In this document: piece by piece, positions 49,814 to 55,823 of the stretch
Layout of the letters: the number at the start of each line of letters is the position of its first letter
How positions within the stretch are numbered: the stretch's first letter is position 1
Assembly: GCA_964518725.1 (NCBI GenBank)
Contig: CAZFKP010000018.1
Coordinates: forward strand, 1-55,823
DNA from: JANRKF01 sp964518725
GTDB taxonomy: Bacteria; Pseudomonadota; Alphaproteobacteria; Rickettsiales; SXRF01
Direction: 5' to 3'
Length of the DNA stretch: 55,823 nucleotides
The notes under the pieces: generated by a model
Database searches by the model: none
Told to the model about the DNA's origin: nothing
Seen by the model: only the letters and a program-made list of their open reading frames with translations
Program-made: the position numbers and the translations under genes

Positions 49814-52603
49814 CTAATGCGCCGCACCCCAATGCGAGCCGACGCCAGTTTCGACAATCAGCGGCACCGAAAGGCTGGCCGCCCCCTCCATCATCGCCTT
49901 AATCTTCGGTGCCCACTCAGTTTCCATACCCTGCTTCATTTCAAAAATCAGTTCGTCATGCACTTGCAGAAGCATGTGCACCGGCGGCCGGATGCTCCTA
50001 TCAATGGCAACCATCGCCTTCTTGATAATGTCAGCCGCCGTGCCTTGCAGTGGTGCATTGATAGCGGCACGTTCGGAAAACTGGCGACGCGCACCGTTCT
50101 TATCGTGGATACCAGGCACATGGCAGCGGCGGCCAAACAAGGTTTCGACATAGCCATGCTCGCGGGCAAATAATTTGCAGGCTTCCATGAAATCGCGGAT
50201 GCCGGGATAGGTGGCGAAATAACTCTGGATGATCTCCGCTGCCTCGCTGCGCCCAATCCCAAGCTGGTTGGCCAATCCATGCGCCGAGATGCCATAGATG
50301 ATGCCAAAATTGATCGCCTTGGCGCGGCGGCGGATTTCCGGCGTCATCTCAGCCATCGGCACGTTAAACACCTTGCTCGCGGTGATGGCATGGATATCAT
50401 CTCCGTTTTTAAAAGCGTCTTTCAGCACACCAATATCCGCCATGTGCGCGAGCAGCCGCAGTTCAATCTGCGAATAATCTGCCGACAACAATAGATTGCC
50501 TGTATCGGCCACAAATGCTTCGCGGATTTTGCGCCCCTCTTCCGTGCGGATCGGGATATTCTGCAAATTCGGATCGGAGGATGAAAGCCTGCCGGTCGAG
50601 GCAATCGCCATCGCAAAACTTGTATGTACCCGCCTCGTTTTGGGGTTGATCTGCTGCGGTAAAGTATCGGAATAAGTATTCTTGAGTTTGGCCAGCGCCC
50701 GATGTTCGATCACCTTTTCCGCAATCACGTGCCCGGCTTCGGCAAGCTCCTCAAGCACATCGCTGCCCGTGCCATACGCGCCGCTCTTGGCCGATTTTCT
50801 GCCCCCGGGAAGCCCCATATGTTCGAACAGAATCTCCCCCAGTTGTTTCGGCGAAGCCACGTTAAAACTCATGCCCGCCAACTGGTGGATAGCTTGTTCC
50901 AGTACCTCCATCTTCGCCGAAAAATCCGACGACAATCCGGTGAGTGTTTTTACATCGACCTTGATGCCGACCTCTTCCATCCGCGCAATCACCGGAATGA
51001 GCGGCCGCTCGATCGTCTCATAGAGCGTGGCAAGTTTCTGCGCGGCAACACGCGGCTTCAGGACGCCGTGCAAACGCAACGTAATATCGGCATCTTCCGC
51101 CGCATAGGCCGAGGCTTTTTCAATCTCCACCTCATCGAAACGCAGGCGCTTAACACCCGTGCCGGTCACATCGTCGTAGCTGATCGGGGTAATGCCGAGA
51201 TGGCGCCCGGCCAGCTCATCCATCCCCTGCCCGTGTCTGCCGGCGGAAAGCACATACGACAACAACATCGTGTCATCGACCGGAGCAATATCGACGCCAT
51301 AATTTTTCATCACCACCATGTCGTATTTAATGTTGTGGCCGATTTTCAGGATCGCATCATCTTCGAGCAATGGCTTGATGAGGGCAATAGCGCGAGGCAA
51401 CGGAATTTGCCCCGGCTTCAGCAGCAGCGCCGACGGCGCCTGCGAAAACAAATCCACCGGTGCCTGCTGCGCGGCGAGGCTTCCGGCATCCTTATGCAAC
51501 AGCGGCACATAGCACGCTTCGCCCGCATCAACACACAGGGAAAATCCAACTAACTCCGCCTGTGTCGGCGAGAGGGATGTCGTTTCAGTATCAAAGGCAA
51601 CATGGCCGGCTCGCGTTGCGCGCGCCACCCACTCAGCCAGTTCAGCCTCGGTGATGACGGTAGTATAGACATGAGGCACGGAGCCAGGGGCAGGAGTAGT
51701 TGTTTTCTGGCTTTCTTCACTAATGCCTAATGCCTCTTGCCTCGCGCCCAACTTCGCGACCAGCGATTTAAACCCCTGGGCGGTGCAGAACGCGATGAGC
51801 GGTTCCTTGTCCGGCGCTTTCAGCGCCAGTTCGGAAAGCGGCACGGGCAAAGGAACATGGTCTTCCAGCCGGATCAGGTCGCGTGAGAGCAATGCCTGCT
51901 CGCGGTTGGTTTCAATCGCCTCGCGGCGCTTCGGTTGCCTGATCTCCCCGGCACGCGCCAGCAACGTATCCAGATCGCCAAACTGGCCGATCAGCTCCGC
52001 CGCCGTTTTCGGGCCGATGGACGGCACGCCCGGCACATTATCCGATGTATCGCCGATGAGCGATAAAACATCCAGAACCTTGGCTGGTGGCACACCGAAT
52101 TTTTCGATCACTTCCGCTTCGCCGATGGCTTTGTTTTTCATCGCGTCAAACATTCCCACCGAACCGCCGACCAGTTGCATCAGGTCTTTATCAGACGATA
52201 CGATCGTCACCTCCATCCCCTGCTCACGCCCCAGCCGCGCATAGGTCGCAATGATGTCATCCGCTTCATAATCGGCAAGCTCAATGGCCGGCAGGCCAAG
52301 CGCTACTGTCGCCTCGCGCACCAGCGGGAATTGCGGCACCAAATCTTCCGGTGCCGGCGGCCGGTGCGCTTTATATTCGGCATAGATGCGGTTGCGAAAG
52401 GTCACCCGCGCCGCATCGAAAATCACCGCAATATATTCATCCTGTTTTTTCTGGCGCTCATTCATGAGCTTCAAGACCATGTTCACAAAGCCATAGACCG
52501 CTCCCACCGGCACGCCCCGGGGATTGGAAAGCGGCGGCATGGCGTGGTAGGCACGGAAAATAAAACCGGATCCGTCGATCAGCGTGAGGTGAGGTTTGCT
52601 CAT
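49814..52603 (-). CDS. polA: DNA polymerase I
   Basis: The 929-residue protein has all three Pol I parts: a 5'-3' exonuclease/flap domain (residues 1-300, beginning TLIDGSGFIFRAYHAMPP), an intact 3'-5' proofreading domain (HVAFDTETTSLSPTQ, KIGHNIKYDMVVM, YAAEDADITLRL) and the polymerase domain with motif A (LLSADYSQIELRLLAHM), O-helix (RRRAKAINFGIIYG) and motif C (LQVHDELIFE). It removes RNA primers and fills gaps in replication and repair. Length and order are canonical. It is divergent from the esterase gene. Confidence 0.97.
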   Translation of the reverse strand: MSKPHLTLIDGSGFIFRAYHAMPPLSNPRGVPVGAVYGFVNMVLKLMNERQKKQDEYIAVIFDAARVTFRNRIYAEYKAHRPPAPEDLVPQFPLVREATVALGLPAIELADYEADDIIATYARLGREQGMEVTIVSSDKDLMQLVGGSVGMFDAMKNKAIGEAEVIEKFGVPPAKVLDVLSLIGDTSDNVPGVPSIGPKTAAELIGQFGDLDTLLARAGEIRQPKRREAIETNREQALLSRDLIRLEDHVPLPVPLSELALKAPDKEPLIAFCTAQGFKSLVAKLGARQEALGISEESQKTTTPAPGSVPHVYTTVITEAELAEWVARATRAGHVAFDTETTSLSPTQAELVGFSLCVDAGEACYVPLLHKDAGSLAAQQAPVDLFSQAPSALLLKPGQIPLPRAIALIKPLLEDDAILKIGHNIKYDMVVMKNYGVDIAPVDDTMLLSYVLSAGRHGQGMDELAGRHLGITPISYDDVTGTGVKRLRFDEVEIEKASAYAAEDADITLRLHGVLKPRVAAQKLATLYETIERPLIPVIARMEEVGIKVDVKTLTGLSSDFSAKMEVLEQAIHQLAGMSFNVASPKQLGEILFEHMGLPGGRKSAKSGAYGTGSDVLEELAEAGHVIAEKVIEHRALAKLKNTYSDTLPQQINPKTRRVHTSFAMAIASTGRLSSSDPNLQNIPIRTEEGRKIREAFVADTGNLLLSADYSQIELRLLAHMADIGVLKDAFKNGDDIHAITASKVFNVPMAEMTPEIRRRAKAINFGIIYGISAHGLANQLGIGRSEAAEIIQSYFATYPGIRDFMEACKLFAREHGYVETLFGRRCHVPGIHDKNGARRQFSERAAINAPLQGTAADIIKKAMVAIDRSIRPPVHMLLQVHDELIFEMKQGMETEWAPKIKAMMEGAASLSVPLIVETGVGSHWGAAH

Positions 52604-52707
52604 GCGCGGCAGTGTCGCGAGTCATCACCGCTTAGTCAATAGTGCAATTGCCATCGCAGCGCGGATAGTATAGAAAACCAGCGACCAACCAATAATAAGG
52701 ATCATGC

Positions 52708-53361
52708 ATGTACCCTTCCATTACGCCAACCGCGAGCCGCAAACCGCTTTCCGGCAGCGCACCGAAACAGCTGGTGATGCTGCTGCACGGCTGGGGTGCG
52801 GACGGCCCGAACCTGATCGACATCGGCGACATGCTGGCGCCCTACCTGCCGGATGCCTGTTTCATTGCACCCAATGCGCCATACATGTGCGAAGTCAACC
52901 CGCAGGGGTTCCAATGGTTCTCGCTGATGGATCGGGCGCCGAGCAGAATGTTGGCTGGAGCACGCAACGCCGCCGACATCCTCAACCTGTTCCTCGACCA
53001 GCAACTGGCGACACTCGGCCTGGATAACAGCAAGCTGGCGCTGGTGGGATTCTCACAAGGCACGATGACCGGGCTGCATGTGGCGCTGCGCCGCACTCCT
53101 GCCATGGCAGCGTTCGTCGGATTTTCTGGAGCACTCATTGGTGCAGAAACGCTCGGCACCGAAGCCGCCGCCAAGCCACCCATTTGCCTAATTCATGGCC
53201 AGATTGACGACGTTGTTCCCTATTCTTCGCTGAAATACGCAACCGACGCGCTCGCAACCGTCGGCATACAAGCCGAAACGCATACACGCCCGGCACTGGG
53301 GCACAGTATCGACTTGGAAGGCATCAAAATCGCCGGGGAATTTTTGAAAAAGTCCTTCTAG
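52708..53361 (+). CDS. Phospholipase/carboxylesterase (alpha/beta hydrolase)
   Basis: A 217-residue member of the carboxylesterase/lysophospholipase family (YtpP/Est type). The oxyanion segment is LLHGWGADGPN, the nucleophile lies in GFSQGTM (G-x-S-x-G), the acid in IHGQIDDVVPY and the histidine in ALGHSIDLEGI. It has no signal peptide, so it should act in the cytoplasm on short acyl esters. It stands alone and converges with a small minus-strand gene 7 bp downstream. Confidence 0.88.
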   Translation: MYPSITPTASRKPLSGSAPKQLVMLLHGWGADGPNLIDIGDMLAPYLPDACFIAPNAPYMCEVNPQGFQWFSLMDRAPSRMLAGARNAADILNLFLDQQLATLGLDNSKLALVGFSQGTMTGLHVALRRTPAMAAFVGFSGALIGAETLGTEAAAKPPICLIHGQIDDVVPYSSLKYATDALATVGIQAETHTRPALGHSIDLEGIKIAGEFLKKSF

Positions 53362-53368
53362 GTCAGAC

Positions 53369-53557
53369 CTAAAAAATACCTGCCGATGGGCCAATGCTCG
53401 ATACCACCTTGGTGCTGCCAGGCAGCGGGACTGGGGTGTAGCCGTAGCCATCATCCCACACGGTGCTTGTCTGTGTTTGTGCACAGGCACTGCACAGGGT
53501 TAAGCCCCCCACCGCAATCAACCATTTAGCCGAATTCTTTATCCACATTATTTTCAT
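53369..53557 (-). CDS. Small exported or lipid-anchored peptide
   Basis: This 62-residue unknown protein begins with lysines and a hydrophobic run (WLIAVGGLTLCSAC), a plausible signal peptide; the terminal CSAC could be a non-standard lipobox. The mature part is short, tyrosine/glycine/proline-rich (DDGYGYTPVPLPGS) and probably unstructured. I choose ATG 53557 because GAGGGG stands 8 bases upstream. Its function is unknown. Confidence 0.5.
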   Translation of the reverse strand: MKIMWIKNSAKWLIAVGGLTLCSACAQTQTSTVWDDGYGYTPVPLPGSTKVVSSIGPSAGIF

Positions 53558-53674
53558 CACCAAGCCCCTCATATGAATATGACACATGAGGATAACTCAA
53601 GAAGCGTGCCACAAGAACAATTGGCTGTGGAAGACAATTACAAGGCATTTTCCCGCAAAATATCTGGTTAGTTT

Positions 53675-53711
53675 TTGTGCGCCGCACAAGCTTGTGCCTA
53701 TTTTTTAGGCA
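53675..53711. other. Nested inverted repeats with T-tract
   Basis: Three overlapping palindromes occur: TTGTGC-GCC-GCACAA (53675-53689), the perfect GCACAAGCTTGTGC (53684-53697), and TGCCTA-TTTTT-TAGGCA (53695-53711). They lie directly downstream of the minus-strand unknown gene that ends at 53713. Read on the plus strand the central hairpin is followed by CTATTTTTT, as in a terminator, but no plus-strand gene ends nearby. The remaining 53588-53674 contains nothing I can identify. Confidence 0.4.
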
Positions 53712-53712
53712 A

Positions 53713-54147
53713 TTATTCGCCTCTCATGCGGGGGCTGACCTGCAGTTGGCCGAGACCTCCGACCTTGACCGTAATATCGAGCGGCCTGAACACAACTTCA
53801 TTCGCACACACGCCATAGGTTTCCCAACTTGCATCGCCCGTTTCTTTCACATAATCCCGCCTTACCCCATCCGCTGCCGGATAGGCCATGTCGAGAATTT
53901 TTTGTTTAAGGCCTTCATCGCCCTCTTTGCCGATATACATCAACTGGATGCCCCATGCCCCTTCCGTTTCACCACGGTGCGGCACCGCAGATTCCAGTTT
54001 AACTGCGCTGACCTGCATCCCGCCAAGAAGCTTATCTACGCTGGAACTGCCAAGATAGCGCTCAATCATGCCCAGCTTTTCTTTTTCAGCGGCGACCATC
54101 GCCCCTTTCAAATGCCCGGCCAGATATTCCGCATGCTCCTGTTTCAT
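53713..54147 (-). CDS. Unknown 144-residue protein
   Basis: I do not recognise this soluble protein, which has no signal peptide or membrane segment. The N-terminal half is helical and charged (MKQEHAEYLAGHLKGAMVAAEKEKL within the first 25 residues), and the C-terminal half contains alternating hydrophobic residues typical of beta strands (FRPLDITVKVGGLGQLQVSP). It lies 2 bp downstream of the aldehyde dehydrogenase stop codon on the same strand and is probably co-transcribed with it. Confidence 0.6.
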   Translation of the reverse strand: MKQEHAEYLAGHLKGAMVAAEKEKLGMIERYLGSSSVDKLLGGMQVSAVKLESAVPHRGETEGAWGIQLMYIGKEGDEGLKQKILDMAYPAADGVRRDYVKETGDASWETYGVCANEVVFRPLDITVKVGGLGQLQVSPRMRGE

Positions 54148-54149
54148 AA

Positions 54150-55520
54150 TTACGCCACCACAATGCTTTTAATATTCACAAATTCATGGATGCCGAAGGC
54201 CGAAAGCTCGCGCCCATAACCGCTGGATTTGACGCCGCCAAACGGCAGGCGCGGATCACTTCTTACCATCATATTCACGAAACAGGCACCGCTTTCCACC
54301 CCCTCGCGAGCAATGCGCTCGCCACGTGCGAGATCGGTGGTAAAGACTGCACCGGCAAGGCCAAACTCCGTATCGTTGGCGATGATGAGCGCCTCTTCCT
54401 CGTCCTTCGCCGGGATGATGACGGCCACCGGCCCGAACATTTCCTCATGGTAACATGGCATGCCGGGGGTGACATCGGAAAGAATGGTGAGCGGATAAAA
54501 CGCCCCGGCACCTTCCGGTTTGACACCGCCCAGCACAAGCGTTGCCCCCGCTGCCACCGAACGCTGCACCTGTTCGTGCAGTTCGTCGCGCAGGTCAACG
54601 CGGGACATCGGCCCGACATTCGTCGCCGTATCGAGCGGATCGCCAAGCTTCTGTTGTTCAAAAATCGCCTTAACACCCCGCTCAAATCGCTCCTTGTGTT
54701 TTTCGACCACGATCATCCGCTTGGCCGACACACACGACTGCCCGCAATTATTCATCCGGCTGGCGGCGCAGGTTTTGATCGCGTGCTCAATGTCGGCATC
54801 GTCGAGAATGAGGTAGGGATCGCTGCCGCCCAGTTCGAGGACGGTTTTTTTCAACTGCATCCCCGCCGCAGCCGCCACGCTACGCCCGGCAGGCGTGCTG
54901 CCGGTGAGCGTCACGGCAGCGATGCGCCTATCGGCAATGATCGCTTCCACGCGCCCGGACGGAATCAAAAGGCTTTGGAATGCACCCTGCGGCAATCCCG
55001 CCTCACGGAACACGGCTTCGATTGCGAGCGCACAGCCGGGTGTATTCGAGGCATGTTTCAACAAACAGACATTTCCGCCCATCAGCGCTGGGTACGCGTA
55101 GCGCAACACCTGCCAAAACGGAAAGTTCCACGGCATGATGCCAAGGATAATGCCGATGGGCTGGAAGGTGACATAGCTCTTGCGGTACTCAGTGGCAACC
55201 GGCTGGTCGGCAAGCATACGCTCGGCATTCTCGGCGAAATACTTCGCCGCGTTCGCGCATTTCTCAACTTCAGCGATCGACTCTTTAAACGGCTTGCCCA
55301 TCTCCTGCGCGATCAGCGTCGCGTACTCGTTTTTATTCGCAAACAGCACATCGGACACGCGGAGCAGCGCGGCACGGCGCTCGGCAAAATCCGTCTTGCG
55401 CCAATGCAAAAAACACTGGTGCGCCGTGGCGATCATCGCCTGAACTTCACTCTCACTATGGACGGGATGGGATCCGACCACCAGGCCGGTGGCAGGATTA
55501 ATGGAAGTTTGAAGGGACAT
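54150..55520 (-). CDS. NAD(P)-dependent aldehyde dehydrogenase (succinate-semialdehyde type)
   Basis: The 456-residue protein is an aldehyde dehydrogenase of the succinate-semialdehyde group (GabD/Sad-like). It has the cofactor region IMPWNFPFWQ, TGSTPAGRSVAAAAG, the catalytic glutamate in VLELGGSDPYLI and the catalytic cysteine in NNCGQSCVSAKR. The C-terminal MVRSDPRLPFGGVKSSGYGREL is characteristic of this group. It would oxidise an aldehyde such as succinate semialdehyde to its acid in the cytoplasm. No GABA transaminase is adjacent, so the physiological substrate is open. Confidence 0.87.
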   Translation of the reverse strand: MSLQTSINPATGLVVGSHPVHSESEVQAMIATAHQCFLHWRKTDFAERRAALLRVSDVLFANKNEYATLIAQEMGKPFKESIAEVEKCANAAKYFAENAERMLADQPVATEYRKSYVTFQPIGIILGIMPWNFPFWQVLRYAYPALMGGNVCLLKHASNTPGCALAIEAVFREAGLPQGAFQSLLIPSGRVEAIIADRRIAAVTLTGSTPAGRSVAAAAGMQLKKTVLELGGSDPYLILDDADIEHAIKTCAASRMNNCGQSCVSAKRMIVVEKHKERFERGVKAIFEQQKLGDPLDTATNVGPMSRVDLRDELHEQVQRSVAAGATLVLGGVKPEGAGAFYPLTILSDVTPGMPCYHEEMFGPVAVIIPAKDEEEALIIANDTEFGLAGAVFTTDLARGERIAREGVESGACFVNMMVRSDPRLPFGGVKSSGYGRELSAFGIHEFVNIKSIVVA

Positions 55521-55556
55521 AGAATCAATTATAACAGGCAGAGCGTAAATTCTGGG

Positions 55557-55823
55557 TTAATTAAACCCGCCGCCCATGCCAATATCACTGAAATCCGACG
55601 GGCTTTCCGACGATGCCAGCGAGAAGCGGCAGAAAGTAAAGCCTTCGTTCCACCCTTGCTTATACTGGTCGCTTGCCGCAAGCTCGACACGCTTTTTAAA
55701 GCCATACATCATTTTGTATGTCCATCCGCCCTCCGCTGCAAGGCCAGAGTCACAGCCATCCTCCCAGCCGAGCTGGTATTCCGGCGGGCCAGACGGGTCA
55801 ACGGTATTGAGCCACATCGGGCG
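55557..55823 (-). CDS. Unknown protein, 5' end outside the window
   Basis: At least 88 residues of a minus-strand reading frame run off the window edge; an internal Met at 55817 is not necessarily the start. The visible part (PPEYQLGWEDGCDSGLA, then GWNEGFTFCRF) has paired cysteines and tryptophan/glycine repeats of the G-W-x-x-G-C type, and ends in a Gly/Met-rich tail. Such sequences often belong to small exported lipoproteins whose signal would be encoded beyond the edge. The function is unknown. Its stop lies about 40 bp upstream of the aldehyde dehydrogenase start. Confidence 0.55.
   Translation of the reverse strand, partial: RPMWLNTVDPSGPPEYQLGWEDGCDSGLAAEGGWTYKMMYGFKKRVELAASDQYKQGWNEGFTFCRFSLASSESPSDFSDIGMGGGFN

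Overview
The window reads as a chromosomal segment of an alphaproteobacterium. The strongest evidence is the block rpmH-rnpA-yidD-yidC-yihA-argB, in that order and tightly packed, which is the alphaproteobacterial arrangement. An intracellular polyhydroxyalkanoate depolymerase, a dimeric eukaryote-like NADP isocitrate dehydrogenase and sigma70-like TTGACA/TATAAT promoters fit. I cannot fix the order or genus. Coding density is very high, no stretch over 300 bases lacks a gene, and many neighbours overlap by 4 nt (ATGA). I see no transposase, prophage gene, CRISPR array or rRNA.

Left part (1-11014): a 5'-truncated tRNA-Met, a carbamoylputrescine amidohydrolase (aguB), a tRNA-Thr with its own terminator and a 20-bp copy of its 3' end nearby, an MsbA-like ABC exporter, phaZ with a small unknown partner, then carA - fatty acid desaturase - carB - greA. 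carA carries an in-frame run of four 7-bp repeats in its interdomain linker.

Middle part (11011-28126): a surface-glycan cluster. Plus-strand genes encode sugar-nucleotide SDR enzymes, a HldE-like protein with its two domains in reversed order, a GmhA-like isomerase, a HAD phosphatase, an APH-like kinase, a split transketolase pair, a 2-oxoglutarate/Fe(II) oxygenase, three methyltransferases, a small protein resembling the LIC12192 'sporadic carbohydrate cluster' family and an RmlD-like reductase. Minus-strand genes encode a family 2 glycosyltransferase and a Wzm/Wzt-type ABC exporter. A coherent reading is that transketolase makes sedoheptulose 7-phosphate, GmhA isomerises it, the HldE-like protein phosphorylates and nucleotidyl-activates the heptose, and the remaining enzymes tailor and export it. 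Inside this cluster, behind an AT-rich gap, sits an 868-residue fusion of an inositol-monophosphatase/CysQ-like domain, a hydrophobic segment preceded by two arginines, an unassigned sensor-like region and an HD-GYP-like domain.

Right part (28139-55823): lhgO, an unknown protein, panB, a membrane histidine kinase, the rpmH-argB block, a 1119-residue phosphoenolpyruvate-carboxylase-like protein whose catalytic glycine/arginine loop is replaced, yaaA, a UDP-glucuronate decarboxylase, an unknown gene with a near-consensus promoter, ymdB-type phosphoesterase plus 5-formyl-THF cyclo-ligase, an HTTM-DCC membrane fusion, cysS, a palindromic intergenic repeat, trmJ, icd, polA, an esterase, a small possible lipoprotein, an unknown protein, an aldehyde dehydrogenase and a partial gene at the edge.

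The most promising material for new biology is the glycan cluster with its IMPase-HD fusion, and the PEPC-like protein. All family calls come from reading motifs, with no database search.
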